Shown piece by piece: positions 33,026 to 43,302 of a stretch of 64,000 bases of DNA. The stretch spans positions 30,430,527 through 30,494,526 of the forward strand of contig NC_030384.2 in NCBI RefSeq assembly GCF_001625215.2. The letters are read 5' to 3'. Position numbers and translations under genes: made by a program. Each line of letters begins with the position of its first letter. Positions within the stretch are counted from its first letter, which is position 1. The notes below the pieces were generated by a model that ran no database searches, was not told the origin of the DNA, and worked only from the letters and a program-made list of their open reading frames with translations. The DNA comes from Daucus carota subsp. sativus (Eukaryota; Streptophyta; Magnoliopsida; Apiales; Apiaceae).

Positions 33026-33802
33026 ATAATTTTTCTAAAATTTTAAGATGTTTGCTATTATTAAATTCTTAAAAATTTGTAAAAAAAAATTTTTTGCACC
33101 TTTTTGCAAAAGTACGGGCTTGCAAACGAAAACAACTGCTTCCAATTAAAACTCAACCTTTAATATAATTGAAATCAATTTCGAAAAATATAGCACAAAA
33201 ATGTATTTGGTTACAATCGCATATATAAATTTGTGTTTGGTCGTCATTAGGCAAATCATATTTTGGGAAATTTTTTCCAAAATATAGGAAATTATAAAAA
33301 GATAAGTAAATAAACCAATATAATTAATAATTCCATGATATCTTTTTGAACTACAAAAAAATTGGTTTGTTCATGAACAATTAGTTGTAAAAATTGAATA
33401 CAAATTTAAATAGGTACATTCTTGAAAATCAATCATCAATTTTCAAATATTTGGACAGAACCGACGCTGTTCTGAAAACTCGTTTGAGTACGTAGCCGAC
33501 TGAATAAATTTTAAAAAACTTTACATTCAAAATTGTGTTGTCATTTATTCTTAAATGCTCAATTTATCTCATGACAATCTATTCAAGATAAATCATTTTA
33601 TAGTTTTCTAGTTCTATATACAGCAAGAAGATGCTATGAAATAATAGCACCCATCAAAGATAAACAGAGTAATAGTTAACATCGACACAACTGTCTTTCA
33701 AGACATAAACCATTATAGTCCTGCTTTAATAATTATTGTAGATAATCTTCATTTAATCTAACTCCAAATGTTTTCAAGGAAAATTTTTACCTCAATTTAC
33801 GG
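33026..33802. other. AT-rich intergenic DNA
   Basis: I see no gene or clear element here, only AT-rich sequence. Confidence 0.5.
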
Positions 33803-34430
33803 AGGCTGTAGGAATTCACAAAGGTCTAAGCATAATTGAGTATAGGGATCATGATGATGATGTAGTAGAAACAGATTGCAAGTTGTGCAGCTGATTCGTA
33901 ACTCATTCATATTTCAGATTTCCTACTTAGGGAGAATAATCAAGGAATGCAAAGATCTCTTGTTAAATTTAAATAGTCAAATTATTATGTTAAAGTTTGT
34001 CAAACGATCTGCGAATAGATTGACTCACTATTTAGTAAGATATAACTGTCCTGTAGCTGATCATAGATGAATGGAGGGTTGGGGATGTTCACCCGAAATT
34101 CAATTTTATTTTTTGTTGTTAAATTTAAATAGTCAAATTATTATGTCAAGGTTTGTCAAACGATCTGCGAATAGATCGACTCACTATTTAGCAAGATATA
34201 ACTGTCCTGTAGCTGATCATAGATGGATGGAGGGTTGGGGATGTTCACCCGAAATTCAATTTTATTTTTTGTTGTTAAATTTAAATAGTCAAATTATTAT
34301 GTCAAGGTTTGTCAAACGATCTGCGAATAGATTGACTCACTATTTAGCAAGATATAACTGTCCTATAGCTGATCATAGATGGATGGAGGGTTGGGGATGT
34401 TCGCCCGAAATTCAATTTTATTTTTTGTGA
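33803..34430 (+). pseudogene. LINE-type RNase H fragment with in-frame triplication
   Basis: The plus strand encodes, with breaks, EAVGIHKGLSIIEY..VETDCKL..QLIRNS..SYLGRIIKECKDLL, then FVKRSANRLTHYLVRYNCPVADH and a PEIQFYFL-like end. This is the RNase H-like C-terminal domain of plant non-LTR retroelements (RVT_3 type). The last part, 33961-34428, is a tandem triplicate of exactly 156 bp starting at 33961, 34117 and 34273. Since 156 is 52 codons, copies 2 and 3 continue one open frame. Copy 1 has a stop (TGA) where copies 2 and 3 have TGG. Confidence 0.8.
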
Positions 34431-35756
34431 CCTCTCTCTCTCCCACCCTCCCCCTCGCTCTCAATCGCTCTCAATTCTTAATCTGCCCCTTCTCCATCCA
34501 CACAATACGTCCTCTCTTGTTTTTTTAATTTTCTATCAATAAACATTCTCTTTTGTTTGCTTCTTATTCAGTAAAATCGAGTTTTGTTCTACAAAACTTG
34601 TAAAATTCATTTGGATTTTGTGTGTTTTTGTGTTTGAGTGTCGCTTGAGTTATTATTTGTGTGTTTGAGTGTCGCTTTGTGCGATGTGTCTTACTTTATA
34701 TGATATGCTGGTTGTGTTGAAAATGAATTTTACGGTGTATTGGAAGATTTGGAACTCTCACGTTAACAACACTTTTGCCAGGTTTATAACTGCGCAGGTA
34801 GATAGGTTTGATATGTTTGGAACGGTAGTAAAAATCGTATGTGCTGATCTCTCACAAAAAACATATGTTCATAATATGAGACCTCTAAACTCAGTTTTGA
34901 CACTAAGTCATTGCACTATCCATGAAATTATTGTGAGGGTCAATTATGAAGCTACTGTTTTCGGAGAAGATGCAGATTCGATATCTCGGGAAACCATTAT
35001 CTTTATTTTTAATTTTAGAATATTTGTATTTCAGTTAGTTTATCAGAAACAAAATGACTAATTATTTAGCTCTTTTATCTGTTTTAATTTGATTGCATGA
35101 TCAGTTGAATTTGTCTCGATTGAGTATTTTTCAAAATATTAATGAAATTCGCTTTAAGTTTGACAAAAGAAAACATTTCTTTAAAAAAAAATTGTCGATA
35201 ATTTATTAATAAATTTTTGATAATTTAGTTGAGCAGTCTCCCTCTTTGCATTGTTAATTAATATTTGGTTATTGAGATCGTAGATACCTAGCTAAATTCT
35301 ATTGCAAAACACAAGCATCTATTGGCCTGGTTTTCATCACACATTTTTTCAACTATGACCACCCAAACAATATAATCAAATGACTTATATATCTAAATAC
35401 AACAAATAACAAATATGTAGTTTTCTCCTATGACTCTTGTTATCCTAAATTTAGGAATGGAAAAATAGAGACGAATGTACGGCCTTTAAACATTTTATAT
35501 AACTATAAACAAATTTATGGAATACTGGACAACTTGAAATGATAAACTCTTGTGGCTTTCTCTTGAATTTTAATACCCGGTCTTCACAAGTATATCGTTC
35601 TCATTGTTTGTCATTGAATATTTGTTTTGACAATTTCTGAAAAAAAGAATCATACGGATTAATAAACAACGAATTATAAACATACAAGAAAATATAAAAA
35701 ATATTTTTATTTTTTAAGCAATTTCTTATTGTTGACAAATTTCAAGCAGCACCAAA
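34431..35756. other. Intergenic DNA with an unrecognised 130-codon frame
   Basis: Starts with a CT-rich run (34433-34475). The plus frame 34669-35061 has one middle stretch of plausible protein (FARFITAQVDRFDMFGTVV) but matches no family I know and ends in AT-rich low-complexity sequence. I leave it uncalled. The rest is AT-rich. Confidence 0.35.
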
Positions 35757-35767
35757 CCTATATATAG
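35757..35767 (+). promoter_or_regulatory. TATA box of the PPR gene
   Basis: CCTATATATAG, about 60 bases before the ATG at 35824. Confidence 0.55.
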
Positions 35768-35823
35768 AAGCACCCTTAAAATAAGTTCAAAATCTGTTCT
35801 TCTTTTACCTCCAAAACAATTCA

Positions 35824-38472
35824 ATGAACATCAAACACTTTCTATTCTACAAAACAATTCACACTCTCTCAAAACAATCATCATTCCACCGCTCTCATCC
35901 CTCGCTCACTCCCTTATCTTCATGCAAAACCCTAAAATCTCTCCTTCAATTCCATGCCCGACTAATAATTTCAGGGTACAAGCCTGACAATCACACAAAC
36001 ACCCTCCTCATAGACTCATACTCTTCCTTTAAAAGGACTGATTTTGCTCGATCTTTATTTGATTTTACGCCAAACCCAGATGTAATTTTGTGTAATAACA
36101 TGATTAGAGCTTATAATAAGACTAATCAGTTTCAAGAAAGTCTTCAAATGTATCATTTTATGTGTGAGAATAAAATTGAGCCTGATAAGTTTACTTTTAC
36201 TTTTGTGGTTAAAGCTTGTACTGGGTTGTTAGACTTAAAAGAGGGTGTTTTGGTTCATGAAAAGATTGTGGAGAGAGGGTTGGAAGGTGATGTTTATATT
36301 GGGACTGGGCTTGTTGATATGTATTGTAAAATGGGTGATTTGGGTAGCGCTGAAAAAGTGTTCGATGTGCTGCCTAAGAGAGATGTTGTGACTTGGAATG
36401 CTATGATTGCAGGGTTTTCGCAGAGTTTGGATCCTGAGGATGGATTGGTGTGTTTTAAGAGAATGCGAGTAGAGGGGTTGTTGGAGCCTAATCCGGTTAG
36501 TTTGTTGAATATGTTTCCAGCTATTTGTAAGTTGGGAGATGTTAAGGCTTGTAAGTCTGTCCATGGGTATGTGATTAGGAGGGAGTTTCCGGTGGCGGTT
36601 TCGAACGGGTTGATTGACATGTATTGCAAGTGTGGATTGGTGGGAAGTGGGGAAAAGGTTTTTAATTTTATGAGATGTAGGGATGATGTTTCTTGGGGTA
36701 CGATGATGGCAGGGTATGAAAATAGTGAACATTTTGTTCGGGTTATTGAGTTATATGATCAACTGAAAGGAGAAAACATGATTATGAATAAGGTATCAGC
36801 TGTAAGTGCTTTATTAGCAGCTGCGGAGATGAGGGATTTGGAGAAAGGGATAGAGATTCACGATTGCATCAAGAACCAAAGGATGTGTTCCGATGTTCGG
36901 GTTGTTACTCCTCTTATAACAATGTATGCAAAGTGTGGAGAGCTGCAGAAGGCAAAAGACTTGTTCACAGGGATTCAAGAAAGAGATTTGGTCTCTTGGT
37001 CAGCACTTATAGCCTCTACTGCACAGTATGGGGAAGCTGAAGAGGCACTTTCACTATTTCGTGATATGCAAAATGAAAAGTTAAAGCCAACTAAAGTAAC
37101 TTTACTGGGCGTTCTTCCTGTTTGCGGGGAATTGTTTTGTGGAAAATTCGGAAAGAGCATACATTGCTTTGCTATCAAAGCTGATATAGATGGTGATGTT
37201 TCAATTGGAACAACCTTAGTATCTATGTATGCTAAATGTAACCTCTATTCTTCAGCTCTAATTGTATTCAACAGGATGCTACATAAAGACATTGTGACAT
37301 GGAATGCATTAATAAATGGATATGCTCAAATTGGTGAACCTTACAAAGCAATGGATTTATTTTGCCAGCTACAATTGTCTGGGTTACACCCAGATTCAGG
37401 AACAGTTGTGGGTGTACTCCCGGCTTGTGCTTTCATAGATGATCTAGGTCATGGTAGATGCATTCATGGGACAATTATAAAGCTTGGGTTTGGATCAGAT
37501 TGCCATGTACAGAATGCTCTGATTGACCTGTATGCCAAATGTGGAAGTCTTTCAGCTGCCGAATTTCTATTTTATAAAACCGATTTGTTCAAAGATGAAG
37601 TTTCTTGGAATACAATGATAGCAGGATACATTCTAAATGGACATGCCCAGAAAGCTATATCCGTTTTCAACCAAATGAAGCTCGAGGCTTTTGTTCCTAA
37701 TCTGGTCACAATTGTGAGCATCCTTCCTGCAGTAGCATATTTAGCAGCACTGAGAGAAGGTATGGCTTTACATTCTCAAATAGTTCAAACAGGCCTTCAT
37801 TCTAATACACTCATTGGGAATAGTCTTATAGACATGTATGCCAAATGTGGGCGTCTTGATCATGCTGAGAAATTCTTTGTGGAGATGGATAATAAAGACA
37901 CAGTTACATGGAATGCTATGCTTGCTGGCTATGCAGTGCATGGTCATGGTGCTCATGCAACTGAATTTTTTACAGTGATGCTAGAAAGTCACGTTAAAGT
38001 TGATTCTGTGTCTTTTCTCAGTGCACTGTCCGCTTGTCGACATGCAGGCTTGGTGGATGAAGGGAGGAAAATTTTCTACTCCATTAAAGAAAAACATCAT
38101 CTTGTCCCTAATTTGGAACACTACGCATGTACTGTGGATCTGTTAGCTCATGCCGGTTTATTTGATGAAACCTTGAGTTTAATTGAGACAATGCCTATGG
38201 AACCTGATGCTGGAGTTTGGGGAGCCTTTCTAGATGCTTGTAAAATGCATGATAATGTTGATTTAGCAGAATTAGCACTAAAAAATCTTGTCAGACTTGA
38301 ACCAGGAAACCCTGCTCACTATGTTGTATTGTCATCCATTTATGCGCAATCTGGTAGGTGGGGTGAAGCAAGAAGCACAAGATTACAGATGACTGACACG
38401 GGATTGAGAAAAACTCCTGGCTGTAGTTGGCTTGAGGATAAAAGCATGATGCACAGCATTTCAAGTGGGTGA
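35824..38472 (+). CDS. PLS-class pentatricopeptide repeat protein, E-type
   Basis: Intronless, 882 codons. A basic, Ser-rich N-terminus suggests an organelle targeting peptide. A long series of P, L and S motifs follows (recurring NALIDMYAKCG, DVVTWNAMIAGY, PDKFTFTFVVKAC patterns). The E domain ends in GLRKTPGCSWLEDKSM. Such proteins bind organelle RNA sequence-specifically; E-type members usually serve C-to-U editing. From memory it resembles Arabidopsis At2g39620, which is not certain. The last six or so residues (HSISSG) are out of register: in the next frame the sequence continues with the expected AFQVGEKS, so a one-base indel near 38450 likely shortened the end. Confidence 0.93.
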   Translation: MNIKHFLFYKTIHTLSKQSSFHRSHPSLTPLSSCKTLKSLLQFHARLIISGYKPDNHTNTLLIDSYSSFKRTDFARSLFDFTPNPDVILCNNMIRAYNKTNQFQESLQMYHFMCENKIEPDKFTFTFVVKACTGLLDLKEGVLVHEKIVERGLEGDVYIGTGLVDMYCKMGDLGSAEKVFDVLPKRDVVTWNAMIAGFSQSLDPEDGLVCFKRMRVEGLLEPNPVSLLNMFPAICKLGDVKACKSVHGYVIRREFPVAVSNGLIDMYCKCGLVGSGEKVFNFMRCRDDVSWGTMMAGYENSEHFVRVIELYDQLKGENMIMNKVSAVSALLAAAEMRDLEKGIEIHDCIKNQRMCSDVRVVTPLITMYAKCGELQKAKDLFTGIQERDLVSWSALIASTAQYGEAEEALSLFRDMQNEKLKPTKVTLLGVLPVCGELFCGKFGKSIHCFAIKADIDGDVSIGTTLVSMYAKCNLYSSALIVFNRMLHKDIVTWNALINGYAQIGEPYKAMDLFCQLQLSGLHPDSGTVVGVLPACAFIDDLGHGRCIHGTIIKLGFGSDCHVQNALIDLYAKCGSLSAAEFLFYKTDLFKDEVSWNTMIAGYILNGHAQKAISVFNQMKLEAFVPNLVTIVSILPAVAYLAALREGMALHSQIVQTGLHSNTLIGNSLIDMYAKCGRLDHAEKFFVEMDNKDTVTWNAMLAGYAVHGHGAHATEFFTVMLESHVKVDSVSFLSALSACRHAGLVDEGRKIFYSIKEKHHLVPNLEHYACTVDLLAHAGLFDETLSLIETMPMEPDAGVWGAFLDACKMHDNVDLAELALKNLVRLEPGNPAHYVVLSSIYAQSGRWGEARSTRLQMTDTGLRKTPGCSWLEDKSMMHSISSG

Positions 38473-38802
38473 AAAAAGTCAACAGACTTTAAAATCATGA
38501 CAAATTATTGAGGTAATGCATTTCTTTATGGAGGATAGCTCTTGCAATAAAAATTTTATGCATCTCTTTTGCTAAAAGTGTGAACTTGGAAAGTTCAAAA
38601 TTTGTGTTTTACTTGATAGCAACAGTGTCACAATGTAAATACGAGCATATCATCATCCATAATCCCATATCTGTTGCTTCTCACGAAGAACCTCATTCAG
38701 CCAAAATCATAGCTAAGAATGTCATGTTGGGCCAATTGCCATTTTTAATGTTTCTAACTTGTCCGCCTTGCACAATTTTATCCAGAAGATTTCTCTTTAC
38801 TA

Positions 38803-39216
38803 GATCTTGAGCTGTTGCCAAATCAGTTGGATACTTTTATCTATGATGTGAGAACGGATAAAGATTTATCTGGACTTCAAAGTATAGGAGATCTTTCTGT
38901 CATGATGGTTAAGACACACAGACACACTGCTTATCCTTTAGTTTATCTTCTGGTTGAGTTAGCTCTGGTTCTACCTGTTGCCACTGCTACTGTTGAGAGA
39001 GTTTTTTCTGCTATGAAAACGATCAAGACTTATCAGCGTAATAGGATGGGAGATGCGTGGCTGAATGATAGTATGATGATATATATCGAGAAAGCTATTT
39101 TTGCAAGTGTGGATAACGAAGCTATTCTACAACACTATCAAAATATGCAAAATCGCAGGATCCAACTATCATCCATCACTTCTTCAGAAAAGAATAGTAC
39201 AACTATTGGAAATTAA
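38803..39216 (+). pseudogene. hAT transposase C-terminal fragment
   Basis: Reads ELLPNQLDTFIYDVRTDKDL..LPVATATVERVFSAMKTIKT..NRMGDAWLNDSMMIYIEKAIF. This is the hAT dimerisation region with the conserved ATVERVFSAMK block, of the group with TTF/ZMYM-type zinc fingers. The N-terminal two-thirds are missing. The 3' part to about 39330 (GAGCCCCCCCTGAATTTTCATCCTGGTTCTGCCACTG) looks like the element's own 3' region. It lies 330 bp past the PPR stop. Confidence 0.85.
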
Positions 39217-39330
39217 AGGTTAGTTGCATTTTCTTTTAGTATTGTATGTTTTTTCATTTTTTGGATATTCTATAGTTAAATATTTGAGCCCCCCCTGAAT
39301 TTTCATCCTGGTTCTGCCACTGTTCCTTCC

Positions 39331-40544
39331 ATGGATTTCTAATTATTTCAGCAATACATATATAAGAAAGGGAAACTGAGACCCAATATTTCAATAAAAC
39401 ACGTTTTTGAACAAGCATTTCATGTCTCAAGTTTATGAACCTGAAAGCTAACAGTAGAATATGTGCAGGTTCAGCAAACAATGCATGACTGCTTGAATTT
39501 GATATTGCCTTCACATGCACGGGAATGCCTGCAACAACCTGGTTGCTGCTGTTGGCTGCGTTAATTAATCGAAATTTCGGTCAAGGTACGACTGATTAAA
39601 TGAGGAAAGGTACTAGTCCCACATTTAGTTTTTATTTCCTTAATCTCCTAGTTCAATTCTTCAACTTGGTGTTTGCACCTGCCAGTGCTCATCATTTCCA
39701 CCAAAACAATAACTGCTAACTAGTACAATTATCCTATTACCAAGGTTTTCCTAATTAATAAGATTACGGATAATTTTTCCATTCCTATACGCATGCAAAT
39801 GCCTTCACTTAGAATTAAACCCTCAGCCCTTGTTAGTTGAATCAAATCTTATAATATTAATTTATAAATTAGACACTTTACAAATTTTTAAGTTGGTAGT
39901 TTACTAAATGTAATTTCATGAATAATATTTATTATTGTATTTAATTATATTCATTAACTTATGATAAAATTTGACCACATCCTTGTCCGAAGTACATTTA
40001 TATAGGAACAGAGGAAGTAATTAAAAATACTTGTATCTACATATATATGATGATATAATTGATAGTATTTGCTTTCTTGTTTCAAATCGATTGTTGTGTA
40101 TTCTGTGATATCAATGAAGGCTTAATAAAACACCATAAGGCTAAATTGAAAATGCACCGAGTAACTTTTTTAAGCCTGACCTAGAGAGAGGGCAGGTAGG
40201 TAGGCAACCGCCATGGGCCCATACCTTCTAAGGGGGCCAGAATTTGGTAGACCTTCATGGTGTTAATAATATACATTTGTTTAAATAAAAAATATGATAA
40301 ATTTGTCATAAAATGCGTTTCTTAATTATGAGTATGTGTGTGCTACTTTAAGTGATTATCCAATCTTACATACACTTTCATCTTCAAGCAACACAACTTT
40401 TTAATCTCTACATATTATATATGATTAAAAATATATTTTAGAACTTACTTCGTTGACTTAACTGATGTTTGAGTGGTTTAAAATCATATTGATTTTGTAA
40501 AGTTGTGATAATATGTAGTTTAGGTTTTGGATATTCTTTCCTCT
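39331..40544. other. Intergenic DNA with possible transposon edge
   Basis: AT-rich, no gene. A GC-rich patch at 40184-40260 (GGGCAGGTAGGTAGGCAACCGCCATGGGCCC) looks like the end of an unidentified element. Confidence 0.4.
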
Positions 40545-40818
40545 AATGTCATATTTGGTTGGATTTAATGATATTGGAAGGAATGGAAAGAAAACTGAAC
40601 TATATCATTCCTTCTTCCATTCCATTCCTTACGCTCTATACCAGAGATCACACCCCCAGTTTGGGAAAGAATGTTTCATTCCTTACTATACTCACTTCTC
40701 AAATCTTGTTATAACAATTTTACACTTACTCAACTTTTTTAAAACTTTTTTCCTACCTCTAGTATTTTCTCTTATTTCGAGTCATTTCATTCCATTCTCC
40801 CCAACAGAACACAACATA
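40545..40818. mobile_element. MITE-like element, TTTGGTTGG family, diverged copy
   Basis: Begins TGTCATATTTGGTTGGATTT with GGAAGGAATGG after it, and ends ATTCCATTCTCCCCAACAGAACACAACAT. It has the same layout as the better preserved copy at 51258-51445 (TGTTGTGTTTGGTTG..CAACCAAACACAACA). Confidence 0.6.
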
Positions 40819-40968
40819 AGTTTTAAATCTTTTTATGCCTCATCAATATCATTATTATATTTGCATTATCATTTTGCATTATTATGTGTTTCTTAGATAG
40901 TAGCAAAATAAATTCATCTTAATTTAAGGGCCTCAATGCTCTTCTATATGCCTCTATCTTGATTTCGT

Positions 40969-40970
<2 letters not shown>

Positions 40971-41019
<49 letters not shown>
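40971..41019. repeat. (TA)n microsatellite
   Basis: About 24 uninterrupted TA units. Confidence 0.95.
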
Positions 41020-41021
<2 letters not shown>

Positions 41022-41137
41022 CATGTTGATTTGATCGTAACTTGCTCTATAGTATTGCATATTAAAGGAGGAAAAGGATACCGAGGGCCTAATTTTTTTT
41101 TATTTCGCCTAGGCCCTCATAAGTCATAAGGAGCCTG

Positions 41138-41490
41138 TTAAATAAGCTTTAAGTCCTTAAAGCTGTTTTTGATTGTAAGTTGATATTTTTTTGTTTGTGT
41201 AATAAGCCTGAAATTGACTTAAAGTCAAAAATAAGCCAACTGACTTAAAACCAGAAGATAGTTTGAGGTACTTTTTTCGGTGACTTAGTTTTTAAAAACT
41301 TTTTTTGGATAAAAGTTACCCATATGTCATAAGTTACCCATAAATCAATTTTATTTTATTATTATATTTTAATAACTCATGAGTCATTAATAAGTCAAAA
41401 TTATCGCAACAGACATTTTAAGCTCCCAACTTATGACATTAAGTCACAATAAGTCATAAGTCACAATTTTAAACTCAGCGAAATGGGCTT
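41138..41490. mobile_element. Possible MITE rich in AAGTCATAAGT motifs
   Basis: Starts GAGCCTGTTAAATAAGCTTT and ends near AAATGGGCTTA. The motifs AAGTCATAA and TTAAAGTC recur in both orientations. The ends pair poorly, so the class is unknown. Confidence 0.35.
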
Positions 41491-41751
41491 AAGGTATGAA
41501 ATGGTCGTGAACTTTTCATAGAAAAAATATTTTCTTAAAATAGTTCACATATGATGTATATGACCCTATTATGGTGGTTATAGTTGGCACAGTGAATAGT
41601 GCCCGGGTTATACTGGTACAAAATGCTGCATGTGCACGGGATGACGGAATTGGTCATCATCATAACCTAATTCATTATCCATTTCTTGCAGATTGTGATG
41701 CACAGATGACAGAACAATGAAGCTAAAAGCAAAGAGTTCAAACTAGAGGGG

Positions 41752-42060
41752 GCGGGGGTGTATTCAACTGGGATTTTATTAGATTTTTTTAGATTCTTGA
41801 AATCCAAATGTATTCAATTGGGATTTTGAATATATGCTTTAAAATATGCAGGTATTCAGTTGGGATTTAAAAATATGCTTTAAAATATGCAGGTATTCAA
41901 TTGGGTTTCTAAAATATCAATCAAAATCTCAGGAGATCCAAATATTCATGGATTTTATTACAATCACTGATTTTGAAGCATTTGGAGAAGATTTTATATG
42001 TATATTTTGCATCATTAAATCAGCCATCAGTAAGTAAGATTTCATTGCATTGACAAATTA
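41752..42060 (+). mobile_element. PIF/Harbinger 5' terminal region
   Basis: GGGGGTGTATTCAACTGGGATTT followed by four spaced repeats of GTATTCAATTGGGATTT (41807, 41853, 41893 and relatives). It lies just before the Myb/SANT-like ORF, as the 5' end of an autonomous Harbinger element would. The same repeat marks the MITEs at 48779-49195 and 59085-59690. Confidence 0.6.
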
Positions 42061-42322
42061 ACAAATTTCTAATCAAAAGAAAAAAATACAAGTTCAAAAT
42101 CACTATTTATATACCATATTCTTCTCATCACTTTCACTACTTTTCACCGGCTTTTTACTCTCACAGGTACATATAAAACCCTACACTATCATTATGACAG
42201 TCTCTTTTTGTATGTTTTTTGTATATATTTGTTATAAATAACTCTGATATACATGTTTGTCTATTTGGTTGATATTGTATATGTTAATGACGAGTCATTT
42301 TACGTGTTTATGCACTAGTGTT

Positions 42323-43302
42323 ATGGATGATGTACATATTGTTAAAAAACGAAATGTTTATGGTCAATGGACACAAGAAGAGAGCAAAGCATTGTTAAAA
42401 ATTATGGTTGATGCAGCAAATCGAAGATTGCATGACAATAGCGGTGTCTTTAAACAAATCATGGAAGCTAGAATTCTTCCCACTCTTAATTCATAACTTG
42501 GGTGTAATAAGACTTATAATTGTTATTATAGTCGACTAAAGTGGTTTAAAGGTCGATGGATCTCTTATTCAACTCTTTAGAAGTTTAATTTCGGTTTTGG
42601 TTATGACTCAACTTCAAAGAAGTTTACCGCTCCCAAGGAAATATGGGATGACTACCTGAAGGTAAATCCAAATCTCATGTCTATAATTATATAAGCATGA
42701 TTGTAGTCCAACAATAATATTGAGGTTTTGGACAGGCTTGTTTAAAAGATAAAAACTTGCGCGATGGGGTATCTGATGATGATTATGAGGACTTACAAAT
42801 TGTTGTCGGAGGCGGTGTCATATTTGGTAAAAGTTCGATTGGATTGGGTAATGCTACTGGTGCAAGGACATTACAAGCTAGTGAAGTGCAAGATATGTGC
42901 ATTGATGACTTGAGTTATGATCTTGAGGAGTTTGAACAGTTTAACTCGCCACTGACGGGTTCTCGTGAAGTTTTTGAGTTGCCCAAGAAAAACCTTCTAA
43001 CCAAAAGAAGCAAAAGCGAGTACGAGGGAAGTTCTAACTCAAGTAGCAACTATCTTGAAAGTGATATTTAGAACAACTTGCTAAGCTCACCACAACTTGA
43101 AGGGGTTTATGGCTTATTGCAAAGAATGAAAAGTGAAAGGATGTATACAACTTGGGATGCTATTAAGGAGGTTCCATATTTAAGTGACGATGTTCGTTTA
43201 GAGGCATTTAACTTGCTTTACACCAAAATGAAAAAGGATGGTTTCTTGAGAATGATTCCCCGAGAAAGAGCAAATTGGATACTTGGCATGACAGGCAAAT
43301 AA
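42323..43302 (+). pseudogene. Myb/SANT-like ORF1 of a PIF/Harbinger element
   Basis: Begins MDDVHIVKKRNVYGQWTQEE and continues as the Myb/SANT-like domain found in PIF/Harbinger ORF1 and host L10-interacting MYB proteins: WTQEESKALLKIMVDAANR, then W..Y....K at 42540-42660 in shifted frames, an intron-like gap (42661-42735), and DYEDLQIVVGGGVIFGKSSIGLG..IDDLSYDLEEF. A stop at 43069-43071 splits off the conserved tail (WDAIKEVPYLSDDVRLEAFNLL). With a frameshift and at least two stops it is not functional. Confidence 0.8.
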
